A program made the position numbers and the translations under genes. Positions 52,592 through 61,357 of a DNA stretch of 64,000 nucleotides are shown one piece after another. Source of the stretch: Bacteroides ihuae. Its GTDB lineage: Bacteria > Bacteroidota > Bacteroidia > Bacteroidales > Bacteroidaceae. Each line of letters opens with the position of its first letter. Position 1 is the stretch's first letter. The stretch covers positions 310,001 to 374,000 of the forward strand of contig NZ_FNVX01000005.1 in NCBI RefSeq assembly GCF_900104585.1, given 5' to 3'. The notes beneath the pieces were generated by a model that saw only the letters and a list, made by a program, of their open reading frames with translations, was not told the DNA's origin and ran no database searches.

Positions 52592-52924
52592 ATGAAAAAA
52601 GCTATTTATAAAGGCGTAGAGTATAATGTAGAGCCCTCAGAACCATTTGTTGATGCGGCGGGTAATTGGATAGAGGATGGGTATAAATCAGGTATACACA
52701 GATTTTTACCAGAAGATCTAGAGTTTATACGCAATGAAATAACTGATTCTGATTGGGAACAACGGCGTTACGAATTGGCTAAAGCAGCAATGCAGAGTAT
52801 CTCACAGCTAGATGAATTTAAATATAGATTTGCAACCAAAAGCGAATCCGTGTCTTATGATTGGCTCTGTAGAGAATCAATTAAGATTGCCGATACAATG
52901 GTTAAAAAGTTGAAAGGAGAATAA
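52592..52924 (+). CDS. Unknown early protein
   Basis: 110 residues, acidic, helical second half. Last rightward gene before the convergent terminator and the minus-strand lipoprotein. No family recognised. Confidence 0.55.
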   Translation: MKKAIYKGVEYNVEPSEPFVDAAGNWIEDGYKSGIHRFLPEDLEFIRNEITDSDWEQRRYELAKAAMQSISQLDEFKYRFATKSESVSYDWLCRESIKIADTMVKKLKGE

Positions 52925-52993
52925 TTTATGAACTATGCTTAAAATCAATTTGTTTGGATTGTCTTAAACAATTTAGTCATTTAAGGCAAAAAA

Positions 52994-53043
52994 ATAAATG
53001 GAAAAATGTAGAATAAACAATATCACACATTTTTTCCATTTAT
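52994..53043. terminator. Bidirectional terminator-like hairpin
   Basis: ATAAATGGAAAAATGT (52994-53009) is complementary to ACATTTTTTCCATTTAT (53027-53043) with one extra T. It lies between the converging early operon and the lipoprotein gene; the remaining bases of the 240-base gap show nothing else. Confidence 0.6.
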
Positions 53044-53163
53044 ACAAAATATTGGATAGTCAAATTTGCTACTACCTTTTATATGTTATCTTTATTAAAA
53101 TATCTATCTCATAGCCTGTTTCTAATTTTAGCTTTTTTATAACGGATAATATCTTATTAAAGT

Positions 53164-54876
53164 CTATTTTCTTTTTTCTTGATACATTGTTTTTTCGCTT
53201 GCTAAATTAATGTCAGCTTTAAAATATTTTTTATATAAATATATAATGCTATTGTCTTTCTTGCTTACAAGGTTGAACTTTATTTCTACAATACCCTTTT
53301 TCTTTCCTGCATAGAATCTAGAATAGTTATAATTTAATAGAGTTGTCTGTGTGATATTATACCCAACATAGTAGGGTAAAGTCTCTATTAAAGCAGGTTC
53401 AGCAGTTGCTTGTAGTTCGTTACATTCTCCTAGCACTCTTGCGACCTTGCAACTAAAATCAGTAATAGAAAAATCATTGCTAATAATTGGATTTAAGATT
53501 ATTATGGACTGATCTGAAACGCTTTTGTAGTATGCATCTGTTTTACCATCATCATCTATAATCATCGCTCCATTCTTTGTCATTTGTAAATGCAAAATGC
53601 TTAAGTTAATTTGAGGAGTGCTAATTAAATTCCAGACTCCTAAAGCCGAGTTATATAGTGGCTTATTTGCCTGCGTTTCTGACTTAGTTCCTGGAATAGG
53701 AAGAGTGCAGTCTGTCCATCCAGGAAGTATTTTCTCTCCTTCAAATTTATATTTTGAATTTAATACCATTTTCAAGTCTACTTTACTAATAGTATTAGTA
53801 CTACCCGACATGGAACTAAATAAACTACCCAAGGCACTAGCAACGACAGAACCACCACTTGAGACAATAGCACTTAGTCCTTGCTTTACGCCTGCTTCTA
53901 ATCCTGATACAGCCCATTTAGCAGCATTTGACTTTATGTTGCCCCACAAGGAGGTATAGAAAGAACTTTTTGCTGCTACTCCATTTGCAATTTGATCTCC
54001 AACAGCTCCAACCACTGAATTTTGGTTCGTAGATATTGAATTATTAGTATTGAACATGTTACTGAATTGCACGCTTAAACCTGCGCCAGCAGGAGCGGTA
54101 CTTGTTATTGTCCCTTCAATGTTACCCTTAGACTCTCCTGTTCCAGTATAAGTTATTTTATCAACGGCCCTTCCCATTAAATATAAATTGCAATCGTTTG
54201 AGATAGTTGTTTGCGGGTCATACGCACATTCTATTTCAAGACCATACCATACTTGATTTTGGAAACCGACAGTGCTAAAATTGTTGTTCGCAATTGCTCC
54301 GACCGGAGTGGAAATATGAATTGGAGAATCTTTTCTGACGCTAGCGTCCTCGGCTATGCTTGATGTGTAATTAAAGAGTGCACTTGGTTTATTAACTCCT
54401 ATTCCCCAGATGGAATTAGTTGTTCCTGTACCTGAAGGATCGCTTAATATATAATAGAAACATCTTAAGATACCCGTCATCTTGTTATATAAAACTATAT
54501 ATTTATAAGAAGTTGTTTCATTTATATTGCTATATACCAACTCCCAATTCTTTTGTTTGGTATACATTCTTTGGGAATATTCTTCTTCTATATTCTCATC
54601 AATCCAACCAGATGGAATTCCCATATTAGAAACACCAAGTTGCCATGGTAGATTGACATTCTTGACAACATTCCCACTGCCGTTTACCATATCAACTTTT
54701 GTACTGTTTTCCCAATCAAAAGAATTGTCGTATGCACTTCTTGTCGTGGCTTCACCGCTAGTATCTATATTTGAAACACTAGGATTTAAATCATCTGCAC
54801 AACTCGATAAAAAGGAGTTGGATAGAATCAATGTACATGAAACTATCAAATAAGAAATTAATAACTTTTTTTTCAT
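53164..54876 (-). CDS. Large exported lipoprotein, prophage cargo, unknown
   Basis: 570 residues. Signal with lipobox FLSSC, Cys26. The N-terminal third has features shared by an uncharacterised family of Bacteroidota surface proteins (SFDWENSTKVDM, LPWQLG, KNWELVYSNINE...YIVLYNKMTGILRCFYYI). A central segment of about 100 residues (about 265-365) is rich in Gly, Ala, Ser and Asn with long amphipathic helices (AAKWAVSGLEAGVKQGLSAI, SVVASALGSLFSSM), as seen in some membrane-inserting proteins. No MACPF signature was found. Its strand, AT-richness and position between early and late operons mark it as a moron gene, perhaps surface-acting. Confidence 0.7.
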   Translation of the reverse strand: MKKKLLISYLIVSCTLILSNSFLSSCADDLNPSVSNIDTSGEATTRSAYDNSFDWENSTKVDMVNGSGNVVKNVNLPWQLGVSNMGIPSGWIDENIEEEYSQRMYTKQKNWELVYSNINETTSYKYIVLYNKMTGILRCFYYILSDPSGTGTTNSIWGIGVNKPSALFNYTSSIAEDASVRKDSPIHISTPVGAIANNNFSTVGFQNQVWYGLEIECAYDPQTTISNDCNLYLMGRAVDKITYTGTGESKGNIEGTITSTAPAGAGLSVQFSNMFNTNNSISTNQNSVVGAVGDQIANGVAAKSSFYTSLWGNIKSNAAKWAVSGLEAGVKQGLSAIVSSGGSVVASALGSLFSSMSGSTNTISKVDLKMVLNSKYKFEGEKILPGWTDCTLPIPGTKSETQANKPLYNSALGVWNLISTPQINLSILHLQMTKNGAMIIDDDGKTDAYYKSVSDQSIIILNPIISNDFSITDFSCKVARVLGECNELQATAEPALIETLPYYVGYNITQTTLLNYNYSRFYAGKKKGIVEIKFNLVSKKDNSIIYLYKKYFKADINLASEKTMYQEKRK

Positions 54877-54951
54877 AACAATAAAATAATAATTAATTAA
54901 TATTTAGTCTTTATTTCAATGAATAATTATTGTTTTATAAGTGTCTATTAA

Positions 54952-55020
54952 TCTATTTATTATGACTTATGGATTAATAAATAGATGTTATTAAGAATGT
55001 ATGAATGAGGTACAAATATA
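54952..55020 (-). promoter_or_regulatory. Upstream region of the lipoprotein gene
   Basis: Very AT-rich. It holds an 11-base inverted repeat TCTATTTATTA (54952-54962) / TAATAAATAGA (54975-54985), which could be an operator or leader hairpin, and a minus-strand TATATTTG -7 box at 55013-55020. A leader of about 130 bases would result. No -33 element recognised. Confidence 0.4.
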
Positions 55021-55145
55021 TAAATAAATAGTATATAATTAATTTTATAAATAAAATTAATTGAGAATATATGATTAATAAAATTTGTATTAGTTCTTGA
55101 CTTTGTATATGCTTAAGTCGATAATTTTTTGGATAAATAATTCTA

Positions 55146-55205
55146 GTCGCACGTCATGCGACCAAGTAAACTACTACCGGGTAGTCCTTTAGGGGATTAT
55201 TCGGT
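55146..55205 (+). promoter_or_regulatory. Two leader hairpins before the late operon
   Basis: GTCGCA-CGTCA-TGCGAC (55146-55162) is followed by a 13-pair helix at 55176-55205 (ACCGGGTAGTCCT with GGGATTATTCGGT around TTAG) that uses several G.U pairs, as RNA structures do, and runs into ATCTTTATTTT. It sits directly before the first late gene. Possible attenuator or antitermination control point. Confidence 0.5.
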
Positions 55206-55237
55206 ATCTTTATTTTGTGAAAATAAAAGCAAAAGAA

Positions 55238-55993
55238 ATGAGTGTAGTTTACAGAAAGATTTCCGATCTGAAAAAGTACGATAATAACCCACGTACAATA
55301 ACGAACGAGCAGTTAGAGAAGCTCAAAGAATCGATATCAAAGAACCCTGATTATTTCGAGGCACGTCCGATCGTATTATCAAATCGTACTGGTGAGCTGG
55401 TTGTGATAGCCGGCAACCAGCGCCTGGAGGCAAGCATGCAGCTTGGTTTGAAGAAAGTCCCGACCTACTTACTTGAGAATCTAACGGAAGAACGCGAGCA
55501 TGAACTGATGATCCGCGATAATGTGAACAACGGTGAGTGGGACATGCAAAAGCTCTTGGAGTGGGATAGTGGCTCACTTCTTGACTGGGGGCTTGATGTT
55601 GATTTGAATTTCGATATTGATTCACAGATTGAGGAATCAAATTATACGAAGAAGATCGAAGCTCCGGTGTATGAGCCAAAGAGTAAAATCTGTCCGTTAG
55701 AATCATCTCTTTTTGATATGGGTAAGTATGATGCTCTAATAAGTGAGATCAATGCTGCAAGCATATCTCCTGAAGCTAAAGACTTCCTGATGATAGCTGC
55801 TTCACGTCATATTGTTTTCGACTATGGAGAGATAGCTGAATATTACGCACACGCCCAAAAGGAGGTACAGGCGCTCATGGAACGTTCAGCCCTTGTCATT
55901 ATAGACTTTGATAAAGCTATAGAGAACGGATATACGCGTTTGAAAAATGATATATACGAAGTAATGTTGGAGGATACGGACGATGAAGAGTGA
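55238..55993 (+). CDS. ParB/Srx-fold nuclease-like protein
   Basis: 251 residues from ATG 55238; a GTG at 55217 would add seven residues and starts 12 bases after the leader hairpin. The ParB N-terminal domain is clear: ISDLKKYDNNPRTI, and GNQRLEASMQLGLKKVPTYLL in place of the GERR motif. The C-terminal 130 residues (after about 115) form an acidic, unrecognised domain. First gene of the late operon, overlapping the glycosyltransferase-like gene. Such ParB-like proteins sit beside terminase genes in many phages and in predicted DNA-modification clusters. Confidence 0.8.
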   Translation: MSVVYRKISDLKKYDNNPRTITNEQLEKLKESISKNPDYFEARPIVLSNRTGELVVIAGNQRLEASMQLGLKKVPTYLLENLTEEREHELMIRDNVNNGEWDMQKLLEWDSGSLLDWGLDVDLNFDIDSQIEESNYTKKIEAPVYEPKSKICPLESSLFDMGKYDALISEINAASISPEAKDFLMIAASRHIVFDYGEIAEYYAHAQKEVQALMERSALVIIDFDKAIENGYTRLKNDIYEVMLEDTDDEE

Positions 55994-56837
55994 TTTTGTT
56001 GCTTTTATATTGACGCATGGTCGTGTTGGTTCGGTGATCACGGATAAGACGCTTCGTAAATGTGGTTATACAGGCCCCATTGTCTATGTGGTTGACAACG
56101 AGGACAAGCAAGCTGAGAAATACAAGCAGAAGTTTGAGAATGTTTTTATGTTCGACAAAGAAGCTATTTCTCATACGTTTGATGAAGCGGATAATTTTGA
56201 GGATCGTAGAGCCATTGTCTATGCTCGTAACGCTTGCTTTGAGATAGCTAAGAAGCTTGGTTATAAATACTTCATTGAGCTGGATGATGATTACGATACG
56301 TTCTCATTCACCTATGGACGTGATGGAGTTGTGAGACAAAGAGCAATAAAGCAGCTTGACAGGATTTTTGAAGCTATGATTAGGTTCTATGAATCGACAC
56401 CGGTCACGACAGTGGCCATGGCTCAACGCGGTGATTTCGTAGGTGGAAAAGAAAATGATATTGTTCGTGGCGAGAAAATGAAACGTAAGGCGATGAACTC
56501 TTTCATCTGTTCTACTGATCGTCCGTTTCAATTCGTAGGGCGTATAAACGAGGACGTAAACACATACACGACACTTGGTAGCCGCGGCTATCTCTTTTTA
56601 CAAATTCCTCATGTAGCACTTAACCAAAAGCAGACGCAATCAAACAAGGGAGGAATGACTGATATATACATCAGCCAAGGTACGTACGTAAAGAGCTTTT
56701 ATACGGTTATGATGATGCCGAGCTCTGTGAAGGTTGGAATGATGGGAAACAGCACAGAAACTCAACGTTTGCATCATAAAATTAACTGGAACAACACGGT
56801 TCCGAAAATAATCAGTGAAGACTTTAAAAAGAAATAA
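55983..56837 (+). CDS. TAGT-like glycosyltransferase (GT-A), possible DNA base modification
   Basis: 284 residues. VAFILTHGRVGSVITDKTLRKCGYTGPIVYVVD at the N-terminus, ARNACFEIAKKLGYKYFIELDDDYDTF with the metal-binding DDD, and VGRINEDVNTYTTL downstream match the TET-associated glycosyltransferase type described in phages. These are predicted to add sugars to hydroxymethylated bases. No TET/JBP or hydroxymethyl-synthesising enzyme is visible in this window, so the substrate is open. Overlaps the ParB-like gene by 11 bases and precedes the terminase. Confidence 0.7.
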   Translation: MKSDFVAFILTHGRVGSVITDKTLRKCGYTGPIVYVVDNEDKQAEKYKQKFENVFMFDKEAISHTFDEADNFEDRRAIVYARNACFEIAKKLGYKYFIELDDDYDTFSFTYGRDGVVRQRAIKQLDRIFEAMIRFYESTPVTTVAMAQRGDFVGGKENDIVRGEKMKRKAMNSFICSTDRPFQFVGRINEDVNTYTTLGSRGYLFLQIPHVALNQKQTQSNKGGMTDIYISQGTYVKSFYTVMMMPSSVKVGMMGNSTETQRLHHKINWNNTVPKIISEDFKKK

Positions 56838-56840
56838 GAT

Positions 56841-57386
56841 ATGGGGGCACCTAGTGGGAATCAATTTTGGAAATTAAGATCGAAGCACGGAAGGGACAAA
56901 CTATTCGCTACGCCTGAGCTTCTTTGGGAGGCAGCATGTGAATACTTCCAATGGTGTGACGAAAATCCGTGGACGACAAAGAAGGCGATTCAGAAGACGG
57001 TTCCCGTGAAACGAAAGGAAGGAAAGAAGGTGAGAATCGTCAACGAGGAACAGACGCAGAGGGAGATTACACCAACAGCAAGGCCGTATTCACTTACCGG
57101 CTTTTGCATTTATGTAGGTGCTTCGACAATGTGGTGGAGGAACTTTAAAGAGGGATGTAAGAGTAGTACAAATGATGAAGATTTTTTAATAGTCATCGCA
57201 CGCGTGGAGGAAACAATCGAGACACAGCAGTTTGAGGGTGCATGCGTGGGAGCGTTCAATGCGAACATCATTGCTCGTAAGCTGGGGCTTGCTGATAAGC
57301 AGGAATTAGATCATACCACGGGAGGGAAAGAGTTCAAAGGATTTAACTTCCTGCCTTATACCAAAGAGGCGGAGGATGTAAAGTAA
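56841..57386 (+). CDS. Terminase small subunit
   Basis: 181 residues. Features of phage DNA-packaging small subunits: KLFATPELLWEAACEYFQWCDENP, RPYSLTGFCIYVGASTMWWRNF (DNA-recognition helix region) and the C-terminal GACVGAFNANIIARKLGLADKQE. One base overlap with the large subunit gene confirms the pairing. Confidence 0.85.
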   Translation: MGAPSGNQFWKLRSKHGRDKLFATPELLWEAACEYFQWCDENPWTTKKAIQKTVPVKRKEGKKVRIVNEEQTQREITPTARPYSLTGFCIYVGASTMWWRNFKEGCKSSTNDEDFLIVIARVEETIETQQFEGACVGAFNANIIARKLGLADKQELDHTTGGKEFKGFNFLPYTKEAEDVK

Positions 57387-58705
57387 TGAGTGATAAGATC
57401 AACATAAAGCAACGTAAGGCGTACAACCTGCTCCGGGATGATAAAAATTACTTCATCCTTTATGGCGGTGCCGGCGGTGGGGGCAAGTCATGGCTAGGCT
57501 GTGAATGGCTTATGCAATGCGCTCAGAATCTCCCCGGCACACGTTGGTTCGTTGGTCGTAATAACCTAAAGGATAGTCGCGAGTCGGTATCTATCACCTT
57601 TGCTAAAGTCGCGGCATCTTATAATTTCAAAGACTACCGACTAACATCTGACGGGATCAAGTTCGATAGCGGTTCAGAGATCATCTTTCTTGATCTTACC
57701 TATTACCCGATGAAAGATCCGATGTATGAAAGACTGGGTTCCAAGGAGTTCACCGGTGGATGGATAGAGGAAGCCGGAGAGGTTCATTACCTTGCCTTTG
57801 AGGTGCTAAAGACACGTGTAGGCCGTCACCTGAATGATGTGTACGGTATCCCTCCAAAGATACTGATCACCTGTAACCCTAAAAAGAACTGGTTATACAA
57901 GACGTTCTATAAACCTTGGAAAGAGGGGAAGCTTAAAACCCCTTATGCCTTCATTCCGGCTCTTGTTCAGGACAACCCGTTCGCTACCAAGGAATATATC
58001 GAGATGCTTCAAAATACGAATGATAATGTGACGAAGCAACGTTTGTACTTTGGTAATTGGGAGTATGATGATGATCCGTCTTCCTTGTGTGATTACGATG
58101 CTATCTGTGATGTGTTTACCAATGAGCATGTAAGGCCGAACGGATTACCGAAGCTCTCCGCTGACCTTGCCATGAAGGGGCGTGACAGGTTTGTTACCGG
58201 CAAGGCTGTCGGGCATGTATGCACGATGATACTCGATAAGACCTATTCTCCAGGCAAGATGATCGAGACGGATTTGCGTAATGCTATGATAGATCATCGC
58301 GTCTCACGTAGCAATGTGATCGTGGATTCCGATGGGCTAGGGGCATATCTTGAAAGCTATCTCACGGGTATCAAAGAGTTTCATGGCGGGGCACGGGCCT
58401 TGTCTGATGAATATGATAACATCAAGACACAGTGTGCCTTCAAACTGGCCGAGCTTATCAATAACCGTGACTTCCGTATCATCTGCACCCCGGAACAGGA
58501 GGAGCGCATCAAAGAGGAACTCGCGTTATTGAAGCGTGCCAATGTAGACAAGGACACGAGGAAGAAAAGTCTTATCACCAAGGAAACGATGAAGGCAACT
58601 CTTAATCACTCCCCTGACTACCTCGATATGCTTATCATGCTGATGATATTTGAATTGAGGAAGCCACTCAAGGGTGCAAGAGCAATCGTTACGGAGGCTG
58701 ATTGA
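57386..58705 (+). CDS. Terminase large subunit
   Basis: 439 residues. ATPase motifs: Walker A GGAGGGGKS (27-35), Walker B-like GGWIEEAGE, coupling motif ITCNPKKNWLY. The nuclease domain has LSADLAMKGRDRF and the later VDSDGLGAYLES. It packages DNA into the prohead. What follows is not the expected portal gene. Confidence 0.92.
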   Translation: MSDKINIKQRKAYNLLRDDKNYFILYGGAGGGGKSWLGCEWLMQCAQNLPGTRWFVGRNNLKDSRESVSITFAKVAASYNFKDYRLTSDGIKFDSGSEIIFLDLTYYPMKDPMYERLGSKEFTGGWIEEAGEVHYLAFEVLKTRVGRHLNDVYGIPPKILITCNPKKNWLYKTFYKPWKEGKLKTPYAFIPALVQDNPFATKEYIEMLQNTNDNVTKQRLYFGNWEYDDDPSSLCDYDAICDVFTNEHVRPNGLPKLSADLAMKGRDRFVTGKAVGHVCTMILDKTYSPGKMIETDLRNAMIDHRVSRSNVIVDSDGLGAYLESYLTGIKEFHGGARALSDEYDNIKTQCAFKLAELINNRDFRIICTPEQEERIKEELALLKRANVDKDTRKKSLITKETMKATLNHSPDYLDMLIMLMIFELRKPLKGARAIVTEAD

Positions 58706-58747
58706 TAACAATGTGTAAGATTATAAAGGTAAAAATGAGGTATTGAT

Positions 58748-59314
58748 ATGAAGGTGATATTTACAAAATGTCAGAAAATGCAGTTTGCCGATTTCTGGGT
58801 TAAGCTCGATTGCTGCAGCTCGAGCGGAGAGGTGTTCGAGCAAATGAAAAGAATTCCCAAGCCGGCTTATGTGTGTAAGACTGCGGTGCCGGAAGATTTG
58901 AATGATCTTACTTATGGGCAGTTGGTGGAGCTGCAGGGTATCACGAATAACGAGGAGTTGTTCTTTGTCCCCTGTAAGGTATTGCTTGGCTTGGATAGGG
59001 CAAAGGTAAAAACAGGTGATGCGGAATCGGTGATCGGCTTTGTCTTCTGGGTTTCACGTGAGATAGAGCGGATCAACAAACTGTTTGAATCTACAAACGT
59101 AAAGCCTACTCCGGAAGAACAGCAAGCCCGGATTGATAAGCTGAGTTTTGGCCCGTTCGGGTTGATTGATTACTATGCCCTGCGTATGGGCATAACGAAC
59201 CATGATGAGGTGTTATCCCTGCCATGGGTACGTATTTACCAATGCATGAAGATTGATTCTGAAAGAGCGAAGTATGAACGAAGATTACGGAAAGTGTATG
59301 CAGATAAAAAATAG
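58748..59314 (+). CDS. Unknown late protein
   Basis: 188 residues: N-terminal beta part, helical C-terminus (YECRL-free, ends RAKYERRLRKVYADKK). The position after the terminase suggests a structural or assembly role. It resembles tail-assembly-type proteins in length and composition, but no family was recognised. Overlaps the next gene by 41 bases. Confidence 0.55.
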   Translation: MKVIFTKCQKMQFADFWVKLDCCSSSGEVFEQMKRIPKPAYVCKTAVPEDLNDLTYGQLVELQGITNNEELFFVPCKVLLGLDRAKVKTGDAESVIGFVFWVSREIERINKLFESTNVKPTPEEQQARIDKLSFGPFGLIDYYALRMGITNHDEVLSLPWVRIYQCMKIDSERAKYERRLRKVYADKK

Positions 59315-59744
59315 TGTAGAGCAAAAGATTAAGAGTGTGTCCGGAAAGATGGCCGGCTTCACTTACGTGTATGAGGATTGGACCAGAGCCGATCTTAAGT
59401 TAGAGCGCTTGTCTCTTCCCGCTATTATCAATCTATTACCGGTTAGTGGAGCATTGACACTCAGGAAAGACCAATTCAGGGATGTGCCTAACTGCATGTT
59501 CGTGTTTGTCGATAAGGTGCAGCGGGATGCGAACGGCATTGATAATGATGCTGTGTTTGAGAGGATGAAGAATGCGGCCATGGAGTTCATTGTTAAGCTG
59601 AATGAAAGTGGATTGTTTGAATCCATCGAGGGTGAGATTCCGTATTCCGTCATTCTTGAAAAGTTGGCGTCTGTGGTAACGGGCATCTCTATCTCGTTGA
59701 AGTTGAAAGAGGTCGCGGGTGTATGTGCACGTAAATTCTTGTAA
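59274..59744 (+). CDS. Unknown late protein
   Basis: 156 residues from ATG 59274; a start at 59253 would overlap the previous gene further. Helical first third, then VFVDKVQRDANGIDNDAVFERMKNAAMEFIVKLNESGLF, reminiscent of small tail-completion or minor tail proteins. No firm family. Confidence 0.55.
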   Translation: MNEDYGKCMQIKNSVEQKIKSVSGKMAGFTYVYEDWTRADLKLERLSLPAIINLLPVSGALTLRKDQFRDVPNCMFVFVDKVQRDANGIDNDAVFERMKNAAMEFIVKLNESGLFESIEGEIPYSVILEKLASVVTGISISLKLKEVAGVCARKFL

Positions 59745-59748
59745 CGCT

Positions 59749-60279
59749 ATGAGCAAAGAACAGGCTAAGGCTATTATCGGTGAAGAGCTCAATGAGTTGC
59801 GCAGGCGTATCATCGAGCATCATCTTTCAGCCGGACAAAAAGCATCCGGCCGTACGGTGAACAGTTTGCATGTAGAGGTGAATGATGATGCCGGGACGCT
59901 TTATGGTCGCAAAGCATTCGGGGTATTGGAGACCGGAAGAAAGGCCGGACCGGTACCCAAAAGCTTTGTCGGGGTTATACGGCAATGGATCATCGACAAG
60001 GGTATTTCATACAAACCTATTCCCTATGTGCTGGTACCATCGGAGAGATGGACGCCCAAATACACACCCGAGGAAAGGGGGCTACGCTCACTCGCCGGGG
60101 CAATAGCGTATAAGATACGTAAAGAAGGTACGGCTTTGTTTCGTTCCGGCGGGCGTGATGATATCTATTCACAGGAGATTCCCAAAACGATAGATAGCAT
60201 TATGAACAGGGTGTTTGCCGTATTTGAAGAGGATGTTGAACATATTAATTTGAACAGCAATGAGAAAGACAACGATTGA
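59749..60279 (+). CDS. HK97-gp10-like tail-completion protein
   Basis: 176 residues from ATG 59749 (MSKEQAKAIIGEEL). Layout typical of neck/tail-completion proteins: amphipathic helix, ASGRTVNSLHVEVN, then GVLETGRKAGPVP and the basic IAYKIRKEGTALFRSGG. Overlaps the next gene by 20 bases. Confidence 0.6.
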   Translation: MSKEQAKAIIGEELNELRRRIIEHHLSAGQKASGRTVNSLHVEVNDDAGTLYGRKAFGVLETGRKAGPVPKSFVGVIRQWIIDKGISYKPIPYVLVPSERWTPKYTPEERGLRSLAGAIAYKIRKEGTALFRSGGRDDIYSQEIPKTIDSIMNRVFAVFEEDVEHINLNSNEKDND

Positions 60280-61357
60280 TACAACGACAATCGAGTATCC
60301 CGATGAGATAGGATTCTGCTTTAACCCGGTGGTGATAAACATCTTCGGCTATGCATGGTCCTACATCAAGGTATCGATAACGGATGTACAAACAGGAACG
60401 GTGTACACGGAGAAACGTGAGATGTTTGGCACATCCTGTTTCTTTGACTTGTCACCATACGGACAAGGAACATTTGACCTGTTGAACTTTAGTAAGGTGG
60501 ATTACTCCGTTGTCGGTTTGCAGGATAGTAAGGTAGGTCGCTTGTTTAGCGTAGAGGTTGACATGTATAAGGCCGATGATAGTTTGGGAAATAGCTTTCA
60601 GTTTGAGGTGTTTATCATCTGGGGAGCTATGAAAGTGGGCCAGAGGTACAACGGTACACGTTCACTCACATGGTTTAAGAACTTCCCTTTCTCCGTTGGC
60701 ATGTATTGCGCAACACCGTCAAACATCAACGTGTATGTTGATGATGTGTTACAGGGGGATACCATTACAACAACAGCACGCAGAGTGTGGAATCTCATGT
60801 TAAACGGACTCTCAGCAAATGAAAAGTTGGTGTTTGAACTGCCCGGATCAAGTGATACGGCTAGTGTGTGGGACAATACGTTTGACTTCACGTTTCACCC
60901 GTTGTTGAACACAGCATCAAAAGTGACGTGTGTTGTTGATGATACTGATTCCGGTGTTTATCTGCGTTGGATAGACCGACACGGCTTTTACTGTTACTGG
61001 TTGTTCCAGAGCGGTGATGAGAGTAGGCAGGTTAGCAACGATGGTGAGTTCATCCGTAACAACATGGCTGACTACAACTATGTGAACGGTTATCATGGAG
61101 GTAGCGGACGTAAACAGCGTAAGACAGAGAGCAACACGCTACCTGTATGTGCCCCCCTTGTTGATAGTGATACATACGATTTCTTATTTCAGATCGCTTT
61201 GTCTCCCTGTGTAGATATGTATGCCGGGGATGATGACGGTGTTCATCAATGGCAGGGGGTGAATGTATCTGTGGCGACGTTCACCAAGACAAAGACCAGT
61301 CTACAGGATTTTGTGGCGACGATCATATTACCTGAAACCTCAATACAAAGCTTATGA
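60260..61357 (+). CDS. Phage tail-associated protein, unknown
   Basis: 365 residues, mostly beta strands, with the stretch LRWIDRHGFYCYWLFQSGD that is familiar from tail proteins of Bacteroides prophages. No signal peptide. Overlaps the next gene by four bases, forming a pair directly before the tape-measure gene. Confidence 0.6.
   Translation: MRKTTIDTTTIEYPDEIGFCFNPVVINIFGYAWSYIKVSITDVQTGTVYTEKREMFGTSCFFDLSPYGQGTFDLLNFSKVDYSVVGLQDSKVGRLFSVEVDMYKADDSLGNSFQFEVFIIWGAMKVGQRYNGTRSLTWFKNFPFSVGMYCATPSNINVYVDDVLQGDTITTTARRVWNLMLNGLSANEKLVFELPGSSDTASVWDNTFDFTFHPLLNTASKVTCVVDDTDSGVYLRWIDRHGFYCYWLFQSGDESRQVSNDGEFIRNNMADYNYVNGYHGGSGRKQRKTESNTLPVCAPLVDSDTYDFLFQIALSPCVDMYAGDDDGVHQWQGVNVSVATFTKTKTSLQDFVATIILPETSIQSL

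Noticed and set aside
53164..54876. MACPF-domain antimicrobial (BSAP type)
   Set aside because: No Y/W-G-T/S-H-F/Y...GG signature found in the protein.
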